DNA from: Thermoprotei archaeon
GTDB lineage: Archaea > Thermoproteota > Thermoprotei > Thermofilales > B20-G17
Assembly (NCBI GenBank): GCA_003650785.1
Contig: QMRW01000025.1
Span: 1 to 13,831 of the forward strand
Reading direction: 5' to 3'
Length of the DNA stretch: 13,831 nucleotides
Within the stretch, counting starts at the first letter, position 1. The number at the start of each line of letters is the position of its first letter. This document shows positions 7,243 to 13,263 of the stretch, one piece after another. The notes beneath the pieces are model-generated. The model searched no databases. It saw only the letters and a program-made list of their open reading frames with translations, and was not told where the DNA came from. Position numbers and translations under genes: made by a program.

Positions 7243-7650
7243 CTATATGCTCTTACTGAGTATTCTGAAAAGAAGGTATACAAGGATACATGGTAGTACT
7301 ATGAATAATATAAATGGTAGTACAAGTACAAGTGATACTATTATCAATGGACTTGCCAACACTAGTCCTATGCTTATGATAATCCACTTCAGTAGCTCCT
7401 TTAACCCTGATTCTCCGTACAGTTTCGCCTCTCTGGAACGATTTATGATAGTTCTAGTTTCTGATGTTCCTATTCTAGCACTCTTTAATGATGCACTTCT
7501 GTATCTTCTACTACTAGATCCTGAAGTCCTTCTGTGCACCGATAATGATCTATAGCGATTGTATGGTCTGTAGGTCTTCTCTATTTCTTCCATTTCCTCA
7601 GCTACTATTGGAGAGGATAATTTCCAATACCTCTTGAACTCGTCTTCCAC
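7243..7650 (-). CDS. Small Arg/Ser-rich membrane protein, unknown
   Basis: A 135-residue protein I do not recognise. The N terminus (1-32) is charged and Glu-rich, with several Tyr and Arg from 27 on. Residues 33-72 are rich in Arg and Ser and probably disordered. The C-terminal 50 residues are strongly hydrophobic, with one or two membrane helices (about 86-101 and 104-131), ending FRILSKSI. The layout suggests a tail-anchored or hairpin protein whose basic cytoplasmic part could bind nucleic acid, lipid head groups or another protein; this is inference. It starts at GTG 7650, with a TATA-like TAATATAC centred 24.5 bases upstream. A reading frame on the opposite strand here overlaps the dehydrogenase promoter and start, and looks like a shadow. 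A real gene is likely because its organisation (soluble then membrane) is coherent. Confidence 0.68.
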   Translation of the reverse strand: MEDEFKRYWKLSSPIVAEEMEEIEKTYRPYNRYRSLSVHRRTSGSSSRRYRSASLKSARIGTSETRTIINRSREAKLYGESGLKELLKWIIISIGLVLASPLIIVSLVLVLPFILFIVLPCILVYLLFRILSKSI

Positions 7651-7670
7651 AAGTATAATTACGCATTATT

Positions 7671-7678
7671 GTATATTA
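7671..7678 (-). promoter_or_regulatory. Possible TATA box of the small membrane-protein gene
   Basis: TAATATAC is centred about 24.5 bases before GTG 7650. The fit to consensus is moderate, and it is read as leaderless like its neighbours. Confidence 0.35.
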
Positions 7679-7791
7679 GCGTTTTCATGCACTTTAATCG
7701 AAAGTATGAGTAAATTTAAACTAGCTAAATTTTTAAGAAGATACGCTCACTGGTGTTAGAAGTATTATTGTGAGAATTCCAACCTTATATA

Positions 7792-8025
7792 CTAATCGAC
7801 TACGAATTTAATAGCTGTGATTCTATTCCTCTCATCATACATGAATCTGATAGTACCAGCTTGCTCTAGATCTCTAATTACTTCATAACTGAGCTCTGCT
7901 AGTCTAATAACATCTATTTTGCTTCTCTTTGACCCCCTTTTTATAGTTCGCCTACTATGTAATAGTGGTATTAGATCCTTTGTGTATTTTGTGTTCCAGT
8001 TCTTTTTTAGATCTTCAAATCTCAC
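7792..8025 (-). CDS. 77-residue protein overlapping the nucleotidyltransferase gene, possible partner
   Basis: A small basic protein I do not recognise. From GTG 8025 it has a basic, Arg/Lys-rich middle (about 24-35), then a helix (IDVIRLAELSYEVIRDLEQAG) and two predicted strands joined by a turn (TIRFMYDERNRITAIKFVV), a shape compatible with the end of a winged helix. The frame is open further upstream to an ATG at 8085, but that would overlap the preceding gene by 71 bases. GTG 8025 has GGGTG 6 bases before it and overlaps the preceding stop by 11 bases, so I prefer it; GTG 8034 is also possible. The tight overlap with the nucleotidyltransferase gene means coupled translation and suggests an antitoxin-like or regulatory partner. 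That is inference from arrangement only. Confidence 0.6.
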   Translation of the reverse strand: MRFEDLKKNWNTKYTKDLIPLLHSRRTIKRGSKRSKIDVIRLAELSYEVIRDLEQAGTIRFMYDERNRITAIKFVVD

Positions 8026-8623
8026 TTTGAACACCCAGGTCACTGAGTACCTCCTTAAGTTTATCCTCAGTATTCCTTTTAGCAACTTCCTTTAAAACAT
8101 AACTACTATCTATCCTATTCCAGTATACTTTTACGAGAGCATAGACTTTATCTCTATCCTCAAGAGACTCCCAGAACTTCCAGGCAGAGAGGTAGGTCAG
8201 GATAAGTTCCTCACAGGGCTCCATGTAGACATGATATTCGTTTATCTCTATCCTAATGGGTTTCTTTACCTTGGAATAGACTGATCCAACTATATCTATA
8301 CCCTTACTAGCTAGTGCTCTCAGCTTGGGTATGAATACACGACTAGTTCTGGGTTCGGATATTCTCTTCAGAAATTCCTCAACAATATTCTTTGAGCCCT
8401 CGACTATTATATCTACATCCAGTGTTCTATAGGTAGCACCAGTTAATATCTCTACAGCAAATCCTCCAACTAATATTATCCTACCTCTACTCCAGCTTTC
8501 TAATCTAGTATTCAACCATGCTATGAAGTAGAGAAAGCGCTCAGTATCCTGAGCTATCTCTTTCAATCTAGGTGCTATTTTCTTGTTAAACTCGCTAAAG
8601 AGGGAATTACAGTATTCGTACAC
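8015..8623 (-). CDS. Nucleotidyltransferase-fold protein (AbiEii/DUF6036-like)
   Basis: A 202-residue protein. The minimal nucleotidyltransferase signature is present: LVGG (51-54) followed by YRTLDVDIIVE, giving Gly53-Gly54 and the metal-binding pair Asp69-x-Asp71. Asp110 in KGIDIVG or Glu126 in RIEIN could be the third carboxylate. The C-terminal half (134-200) is helical, opening MEPCEELILTYLSAWKF. This matches MNT-fold proteins of the AbiEii/DUF6036 kind, some of which are toxins or abortive-infection effectors that modify tRNA or proteins. It starts at GTG 8623, with a TATA box at leaderless distance; an in-frame ATG is not present at that point. It is followed by an overlapping small gene. 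Fold assignment is good; toxin activity is inferred. Confidence 0.8.
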   Translation of the reverse strand: MYEYCNSLFSEFNKKIAPRLKEIAQDTERFLYFIAWLNTRLESWSRGRIILVGGFAVEILTGATYRTLDVDIIVEGSKNIVEEFLKRISEPRTSRVFIPKLRALASKGIDIVGSVYSKVKKPIRIEINEYHVYMEPCEELILTYLSAWKFWESLEDRDKVYALVKVYWNRIDSSYVLKEVAKRNTEDKLKEVLSDLGVQSEI

Positions 8624-8644
8624 ATTATAGTAAACTACACCTTA

Positions 8645-8652
8645 CTTATATG
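8645..8652 (-). promoter_or_regulatory. TATA box of the nucleotidyltransferase/77-residue operon
   Basis: CATATAAG is centred 25.5 bases before GTG 8623, predicting a leaderless two-gene message. It supports GTG 8623 as the real start. Confidence 0.5.
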
Positions 8653-8791
8653 TTCAATCGATGAGTTAATGTAGGAAGTTTTACATTCGAACAAATAACA
8701 AATTTTGAGTATTATGTTAAATCCAACTTCCATGCAATTAATCTTCTACACTATTTTTCTATACGATGTATTCATCTGTTATGGTACATGG

Positions 8792-9199
8792 TTAAGGTTG
8801 TATATTGTAAAGTTCTAACTCGCTTCGAATATATGTCAACTTCTGTATACAACTCTCGATTAGCCTATAAAGATCGTCTACACTCATGTCTCTCAATTCT
8901 GATTTAGAATTGGGTATAGTCATTATCACATCATCTAGTGCTTCTATTAGGTGATGCGGTATTCTCTCGCTACTGCACAATTTAGTTAGTCTCTTTCTCA
9001 CTCTCATGAGATTTGAAATTGCAGAGTTGAAGTGTATGTTAGATAGGGCTGTTGGTGGTAGTCCTACAAGCATCATCATACTCCTAATGTCCTTTCTCAG
9101 AGCCCTTCTACTCGCTATTAATAGTGTATAACATGTTCTGAGTGAAAGTACACATTCATTAATTACAGTATCTGCACTCTTCTTTCTAAAGAGTATCAT
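8792..9199 (-). CDS. Unrecognised helical protein, 135 residues
   Basis: I do not recognise a family. The protein is predicted almost entirely helical, with a basic N terminus (ILFRKKS), a Met/Leu-rich segment near 40-50, a basic stretch (about 66-72, MRVRKRL) and an acidic C-terminal third with heptad-like hydrophobics (DMSVDDLYRLIESCIQKL). Four cysteines (16, 23, 75, 117) do not form an obvious metal motif. There are no membrane helices or signal peptide. It starts at ATG 9199, with a very good TATA box upstream, which supports a genuine, separately transcribed gene. It lies between the ribbon-helix-helix gene and the nucleotidyltransferase gene, all on the - strand. An association with either is only positional. 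A distant helical-bundle scaffold protein is possible but not shown. Confidence 0.65.
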   Translation of the reverse strand: MILFRKKSADTVINECVLSLRTCYTLLIASRRALRKDIRSMMMLVGLPPTALSNIHFNSAISNLMRVRKRLTKLCSSERIPHHLIEALDDVIMTIPNSKSELRDMSVDDLYRLIESCIQKLTYIRSELELYNIQP

Positions 9200-9223
9200 C
9201 TATTAATTATGAACTGTACCCAG

Positions 9224-9231
9224 TATTTAAA
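9224..9231 (-). promoter_or_regulatory. TATA box of the 135-residue helical protein gene
   Basis: TTTAAATA is a near-ideal archaeal TATA box, centred about 28 bases before ATG 9199. The message would be leaderless or start a base or two before the ATG. Confidence 0.55.
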
Positions 9232-9270
9232 GATAGATATTGTACTAGAGTTCTACAGAAGTATAATAGA

Positions 9271-9477
9271 CTAAGCATTCATGAAGTAGATCCTATTAAT
9301 CCCACTTCTCCAGAGTTCATTCGCTAGCAGATCTCTAACAGCCACTCTTATGGCCTCACTCTTATTAGGATATCTTCCCATATCCACTAGTCTCTTAAGT
9401 CCTTCTATGTAGGGCTCTGGTAGGTGTACTGTCACAAGCTTCATTGAACTTTTCTTACGATTACTTGTAGCGCCCAT
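9271..9477 (-). CDS. Ribbon-helix-helix (CopG/MetJ-like) transcriptional regulator
   Basis: A 68-residue protein with the ribbon-helix-helix pattern: basic N-terminal arm (RKKSS), strand KLVTVHLP (13-20), helix A (21-33, EPYIEGLKRLVDM), turn with RYPNKSE (35-41) and helix B (EAIRVAVRDLLANEL, 41-55). Such proteins dimerise, insert the paired strand in the major groove of short palindromic operators, and usually repress their own promoter or serve as antitoxins. It starts at ATG 9477; Met12 just before the strand is an alternative. A TATA-like TTTAAG sits at leaderless distance, and a perfect 12-bp inverted repeat lies just upstream of it, a natural operator candidate. No toxin of RelE/VapC type is adjacent, so a plain regulator, perhaps of the neighbouring genes, is more likely than a classical antitoxin. 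Confidence 0.88.
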   Translation of the reverse strand: MGATSNRKKSSMKLVTVHLPEPYIEGLKRLVDMGRYPNKSEAIRVAVRDLLANELWRSGINRIYFMNA

Positions 9478-9499
9478 ATCGACACCATATTCTGATGAA

Positions 9500-9505
9500 C
9501 TTAAA
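9500..9505 (-). promoter_or_regulatory. Possible TATA box of the ribbon-helix-helix gene
   Basis: TTTAAG is centred 25.5 bases before ATG 9477. The inverted repeat at 9526-9562 begins about 20 bases further upstream, so a protein bound there could affect this promoter. Confidence 0.4.
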
Positions 9506-9525
9506 CTTGATATCCTTAATATTTG

Positions 9526-9562
9526 AGTATATGGATAACCCGTAGGTATATATCCATATACT
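9526..9562. repeat. 12-bp perfect inverted repeat, candidate operator
   Basis: AGTATATGGATA (9526-9537) and TATCCATATACT (9551-9562) are perfect reverse complements separated by 13 bases. GGTATA/TATACC (9545-9550, 9563-9568) forms a second, overlapping repeat. The element lies between the 3' end of the MoxR-vWA gene and the promoter of the ribbon-helix-helix gene. An operator for that regulator is the simplest reading; a transcription-terminating or RNA-stabilising hairpin after the MoxR-vWA gene is the alternative. Confidence 0.6.
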
Positions 9563-9585
9563 TATACCTTTGAACTAACTATGTT

Positions 9586-9600
9586 CTATCCCTAGGATAG
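9586..9600. repeat. Small palindrome spanning the MoxR-vWA stop codon
   Basis: CTATCC and GGATAG flank a 3-base centre, and the TAG stop (9592-9594) lies inside. It could fold into a 6-bp hairpin at the end of the message. Its function is unknown and it may be incidental. Confidence 0.3.
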
Positions 9601-11388
9601 GAGTAGTGGTAATGTATCGAGTGCAGCCTTTACATCCCTAGTAAGGATGAACTCTCCATGTCCATAGGTAGCTATTGCCTTTGCGAATCCTCTCCACTTA
9701 CTAGGAACTCCTATCACATGTAGTTTAGTGAATATAGGTGCATATTTTAATGGAGATTCTCCCCAAGTCCATTGACCATCTGTTATGAGAATCCCTATAG
9801 TCTCAAGTGCTCCATTCTCTACTAGATGCTTATGTGCCTCTTTTATTGCTCTAGCGATATCAGTATATCCTTCGGGAGTTAGATCAAGTATTCTATCGAT
9901 GATAATCTCTCTAGGGATATATTCTAGGGCCTTCTTAATGAATTCTATTTCGGTGTTGAAAGCTATTATAGAGTATCTATTCCATGGGGTGGCATATGCC
10001 AGTGATGCCGCTACTATAGCAGCTATTATTATCTTAATTCCAGACATAGAAAAGCTTCTATCTATTATTAGTGCATAGAGTCTATCTCTTCTATCTCTCT
10101 TGTACACTTTTAGGTGTTGTATGTCTAGTGTTCCTCTTTCTACTAATTCTTCTAGAGTCCTATCTAGGTCTATGTCATCAGAATCCCAGTCAAAGCTATC
10201 TGTAATAATCTTGCCACCTAGGTGTTTATGAATGCTTCTAGAGGTTATTCTAAGGATTAATCCTGTAGCATATTTCTTGGCTAGATATTTTTGTTTTCTT
10301 CTCAAATAGGAGTATGTCCTCGAGTACAACTCTAAGACGTTAATTTCATTGTTTGTCATACCATGTCCTAATAGATCGGGTATATTGTTCTCCAGTAATA
10401 ATGATGCTCTTAATGGAGATACCTTCGAAAGGTATAATAAATATTCGATTTCATCTCTCAACTTTTCTTCTATATACTCATTCCGAAAAAAGCCTCTATT
10501 CTTCTTAGATGAGTTATGTGATTTTCTCTTCAGAATCTCTTCTAAAAGTTCTTTTATGATATCTTCTGGTGTTTTATCCGGATCCTTCATCCATATCTTA
10601 CTAGATAGAGCCAGAACAGCAGCATCGTAGATGTCCTCAAATTTTAGTTCCTCTCTTTTAAGCTTCTGGAGATACTCTACTATGAGTACCATATCTATTG
10701 CCCCTCTCACTGAGGCTCCCATTTTTACAGCTGGATGTGTTCTAGTAGCCCTCGTGAGGTCTACAGCAAGTTCTATCAACCATTCCTGACCACATTTAGT
10801 CCTTATCTTAACTATTTCTATCTCTTCCTCTCTACTCTGATAGTCTAACCTAAGTCTACAGAACCTATCCATAATAGCCCTACTCACTCTACTAGTTCCT
10901 ATATCATCGTAGGGATTCATTCCTGCTATGACTCTAAAGCTTGGCTTAGCCTTTATGATTCCTAATCTAGGTACTACTATCTCTCTTTCTTCCATAGCTC
11001 TAATCAGCACATTTGCCGCATCTTCGGACATCCTATTAAATTCTTCAATATACAGTATTCCCCCTTCTTTCATAGCTCTGAATAAAGGACCTGGTTCAAA
11101 ATACTCTGCTTTATATCCCTTCTTTAGTACATGTGCAGGGTTAAATATTCCTATGAGTTTTTGTGGAGTTAGATCAGCTGATCCTTCAACCATATAGAAG
11201 GGAACTCCACTCTCTTTTGCTATGACTCTTAGTATGGTTGATTTTGTTGTACCTGGGGGCCCTTCAAGTAGTACATTCTTACCAGCTGCTAGTGCCGCTA
11301 TTATCGCTAGTATTTCTCTCCTTCTACCTACAATGTACTTGGCTACCCTTCGTATGAGTTCTCTTTTAATGTATGGATTATCCCTCAT
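9592..11388 (-). CDS. Single-chain MoxR-type AAA+ ATPase fused to a vWA domain
   Basis: A 598-residue protein. The AAA+ part (about 10-260) is of MoxR/Mg-chelatase-I type: Walker A GPPGTTKST (43-51), the GVPFYMVEGSADLTPQKLIG insert (61-80), Walker B ILYIEEFNR (111-119), sensor 1 in GMNP (156-159), arginine-finger candidates Arg170/Arg175 and sensor 2 Arg228 in GASVRGAIDM. A helical, Lys-rich linker (285-430) follows. The C-terminal vWA domain (437-598) has a complete MIDAS site: Asp443, Ser445 and Ser447 in IIDRSFSMSG, Thr509 in GYTD and Asp537 in ITDGQ. MoxR and vWA proteins usually sit in separate genes and act together as metal-insertase or remodelling machines; a fused form recalls BchD/ChlD, but here the ATPase site looks intact. 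The start is ATG 11388, transcribed divergently from the radical SAM gene. The substrate is unknown; cobaltochelatase or Mg-chelatase function is not indicated by neighbours. Confidence 0.92.
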   Translation of the reverse strand: MRDNPYIKRELIRRVAKYIVGRRREILAIIAALAAGKNVLLEGPPGTTKSTILRVIAKESGVPFYMVEGSADLTPQKLIGIFNPAHVLKKGYKAEYFEPGPLFRAMKEGGILYIEEFNRMSEDAANVLIRAMEEREIVVPRLGIIKAKPSFRVIAGMNPYDDIGTSRVSRAIMDRFCRLRLDYQSREEEIEIVKIRTKCGQEWLIELAVDLTRATRTHPAVKMGASVRGAIDMVLIVEYLQKLKREELKFEDIYDAAVLALSSKIWMKDPDKTPEDIIKELLEEILKRKSHNSSKKNRGFFRNEYIEEKLRDEIEYLLYLSKVSPLRASLLLENNIPDLLGHGMTNNEINVLELYSRTYSYLRRKQKYLAKKYATGLILRITSRSIHKHLGGKIITDSFDWDSDDIDLDRTLEELVERGTLDIQHLKVYKRDRRDRLYALIIDRSFSMSGIKIIIAAIVAASLAYATPWNRYSIIAFNTEIEFIKKALEYIPREIIIDRILDLTPEGYTDIARAIKEAHKHLVENGALETIGILITDGQWTWGESPLKYAPIFTKLHVIGVPSKWRGFAKAIATYGHGEFILTRDVKAALDTLPLLLS

Positions 11389-11555
11389 CTACAATTTACC
11401 TTCCTCAAAGATTAGTATAGAACCTGCTAATATTTATTCTATAGATTAACTACTACTTAGGGATAGTAATAAGCGGTCTTATCATCCTAAAATCAAAGGG
11501 TAGTCAAGTACTACAACTAAGTGAGTTAGTTTAATTTAGAGGCTACCTAATATCT
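11389..11555. other. Divergent intergenic region between the MoxR-vWA and radical SAM genes
   Basis: These 167 bases must hold both promoters. TATACTAA (11412-11419, - strand) is about 27.5 bases before the MoxR-vWA start, and TTTAATTT (11530-11537, + strand) lies 22-24 bases before the radical SAM start. Short inverted repeats such as GTAGT/ACTAC (about 11500-11515) are present but weak. I see no RNA gene. Confidence 0.4.
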
Positions 11556-12641
11556 ATGTGTACCATGCTCGTGATTAAACCCACTCCCCTTATAGCTACT
11601 TACTGCTACTCTATATTCAGATTAGAGACCTACACCTCGTGTAGCCTAGGATGTGCTTACTGCTATGGAAATTGGTATAGAGAGGATAGGAGTATAAGGC
11701 CTAGTTATGATGTCTTAAAACTTTTCAAGAAGATAGTTCTTGAAGTGTCTAGAAAATCTCTTAAACCTTATCCCTTTAGAATGTCTACTCTAGTAGATCC
11801 CTTTCAAGATCTAGAGAAAGAGTATATGATAAGCTATAAGATAATGGAGCTGGCTTTAAAGTACGACTATCCCCTTATAATTAACACTAAGACTACCTTA
11901 ATATTTGAAGATCCGTGGATGGATCTGCTAGTTGAGATGGCAGAAAGAGGACTTGTAGTGCTTCAATTTAGTATTCTTGGACTCGATAAAATAGAGAAGC
12001 TCGAACCCCTGGTTCCCCATCCTCTGGAGATACTCGATTTAGTTAAGGAATTACGTAGGAGAACCTACATTCCTATAGTATTTAGACTACAACCACTAAT
12101 CCCCGGACTAAATGATAGCCCCGAGTACCTTGAAGACGTGTTAAGAGAGCTTAAGCGTGTTCATCCGCTTCATGTGATAATCGAATATCTGAGGACTACT
12201 TCCCACTCACTAGGACTCTATGAGAGATTAGCCCTAGACAAGTCCCCTTACAAAATAAAATGGGAATTCTATAGTCGTGAGGGTAAGATTGTAAAGCCTC
12301 CTCTATACTATAGGCTTAGAAGGATAAGAGAAATAAAGAGAATAGCTGAGGAAATGAGTATAAGAGTAGTTTCCTGTAAAGAGGGAGTGATCTTGGATTA
12401 CCTTGATGATTGTTGTGGATTCTATGCTTTAAGAAATTGTATTAAGCGTATTACACTAAGAGAAATTTTGAGAAGGGACTATAGCTTAATTAGATCTCGA
12501 TACATATCAGATAGAGACGTCCGACTATATCCTAATCCCATTAGAAAGGCTTTAAGATGGTATAGTAAAGTACTCACTGAGATCCTTAGAGATAATAAAT
12601 TTCAAAGGAGGATAAGAAGATTTGAACTTGATATCAGATAA
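11556..12641 (+). CDS. Radical SAM protein, SPL/COG1533-like
   Basis: A 361-residue protein. The radical SAM cluster motif is Cys29-SLG-Cys33-AY-Cys36 (CxxxCxxC, with the aromatic residue before the last Cys), close to the N terminus as in COG1533 (spore photoproduct lyase-like) proteins. NTKTTLI (110-116), QFSILGLDKIEKLEP (137-151) and FRLQPLIPGLND (176-187) fit the barrel strands of this group. The C-terminal region has four more cysteines, Cys274, Cys286, Cys287 and Cys295, around LDDCCGFYALRNC, which could bind an extra iron-sulfur cluster or be structural. The tail is strongly basic. COG1533 members are often called DNA repair photolyases, but only true SplB has that activity; the reaction here is unknown. 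The start is ATG 11556; ATG 11565 is possible. Its 3' end overlaps the convergent nucleotidyltransferase gene by 8 bases. Confidence 0.88.
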   Translation: MCTMLVIKPTPLIATYCYSIFRLETYTSCSLGCAYCYGNWYREDRSIRPSYDVLKLFKKIVLEVSRKSLKPYPFRMSTLVDPFQDLEKEYMISYKIMELALKYDYPLIINTKTTLIFEDPWMDLLVEMAERGLVVLQFSILGLDKIEKLEPLVPHPLEILDLVKELRRRTYIPIVFRLQPLIPGLNDSPEYLEDVLRELKRVHPLHVIIEYLRTTSHSLGLYERLALDKSPYKIKWEFYSREGKIVKPPLYYRLRRIREIKRIAEEMSIRVVSCKEGVILDYLDDCCGFYALRNCIKRITLREILRRDYSLIRSRYISDRDVRLYPNPIRKALRWYSKVLTEILRDNKFQRRIRRFELDIR

Positions 12642-13263
12642 TACGATTTCTCTTGATCTCGAGAAGGATATTTCTTAAATACTTTACCCTCTCAAGTACT
12701 ATTCTATCTTCAGAGAGTTCTTTGGCTATTCTATCTAAAAGCTTCATGACCATATCTATGCTTTTCATTCCTATAAGTTCATCTACTCTATTCCAGTTAA
12801 GCTCCTCATGGTACTGGTACATAAGCCATAGTGCATCCTCTATATCCTTAAGTGAATTCGGCATTAATAGCTTAGCTGCTATATTCTCCTCTATCCTAGT
12901 AAGCCTAATATCCACCCCTCTTATCTTCACCGTTACAGCAGTTTTTAAGGTCTCATAGTGTATTTTCTCTTTGGCTATTTTGAAATCTAATCTGTAGCCA
13001 TCTTCAAGCTCTATACTAAACCTCCCCAATCCCTTCAATACTTCATTGGGATCTATTGCCTTAACTTCATACCCTTCCCTCTTCAACTCCTTTAGTAACT
13101 TTTCCATATCAGATACACTGTTAACCTCGACTACATAGTCTATATCTCCAGTAGCCCTTCTAACACCCATGAGTATACAGGATATACCTCCTATAAGTGC
13201 ATAATTCAATCCTGTTCTATTCAATGCCATAGCACTTTTGAGTAGATGTCTTAGGATATTCAT
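12634..13263 (-). CDS. Nucleotidyltransferase-fold protein (DUF6036/AbiEii-like), second module
   Basis: A 209-residue protein with the complete nucleotidyltransferase signature: ALIGGIS with Gly25-Gly26, then RRATGDIDYVVE giving Asp40-x-Asp42, and a third carboxylate Asp93 in YRLDFKIA. The following IRLTRIEENIAAKLLMPN (about 119-136) and SLKDIEDALWLMYQY (137-151) are typical of DUF6036/AbiEii-like NTases that accompany small partners in defence or toxin-antitoxin loci. The C terminus is helical and basic. The ATG overlaps the stop of the upstream 74-residue gene in an ATGA arrangement, with a run of five G residues 5 bases before the start, so the two are translationally coupled. It is only generally similar to the nucleotidyltransferase at 8015-8623 and has the opposite gene order, so the two modules are not a recent duplication. 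Confidence 0.87.
   Translation of the reverse strand: MNILRHLLKSAMALNRTGLNYALIGGISCILMGVRRATGDIDYVVEVNSVSDMEKLLKELKREGYEVKAIDPNEVLKGLGRFSIELEDGYRLDFKIAKEKIHYETLKTAVTVKIRGVDIRLTRIEENIAAKLLMPNSLKDIEDALWLMYQYHEELNWNRVDELIGMKSIDMVMKLLDRIAKELSEDRIVLERVKYLRNILLEIKRNRII

Noticed and set aside
7187..7555. 122-residue + strand frame opposite the small membrane protein
   Set aside because: It covers the dehydrogenase promoter, lacks any recognisable domain, and is the complement of a better organised - strand frame with its own TATA box.
7712..7732. AAATTTA/TAAATTT inverted repeat upstream of the small membrane-protein gene
   Set aside because: Purely A/T arms of 7 bases are expected by chance in such a region, and no T-run supports a terminator.
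8026..8085. ATG 8085 as start of the 77-residue gene
   Set aside because: It would overlap the nucleotidyltransferase gene by 71 bases and has no good ribosome site; GTG 8025 has GGGTG at 6 bases and a minimal overlap.
8674..8731. GGAAGTT/AACTTCC inverted repeat in the gap after the helical-protein gene
   Set aside because: Only 7 bases with a 44-base spacer; it is likely chance in this AT-rich gap.
9592..11388. Assignment of the MoxR-vWA protein as a magnesium or cobalt chelatase subunit
   Set aside because: No BchH/CobN-like large subunit or tetrapyrrole gene is in the window, and the intact ATPase site differs from typical BchD chains.
11556..12641. Naming the radical SAM protein spore photoproduct lyase (splB)
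   Set aside because: Only the general COG1533 pattern is visible, with an extra C-terminal cysteine cluster; the lyase activity cannot be claimed.
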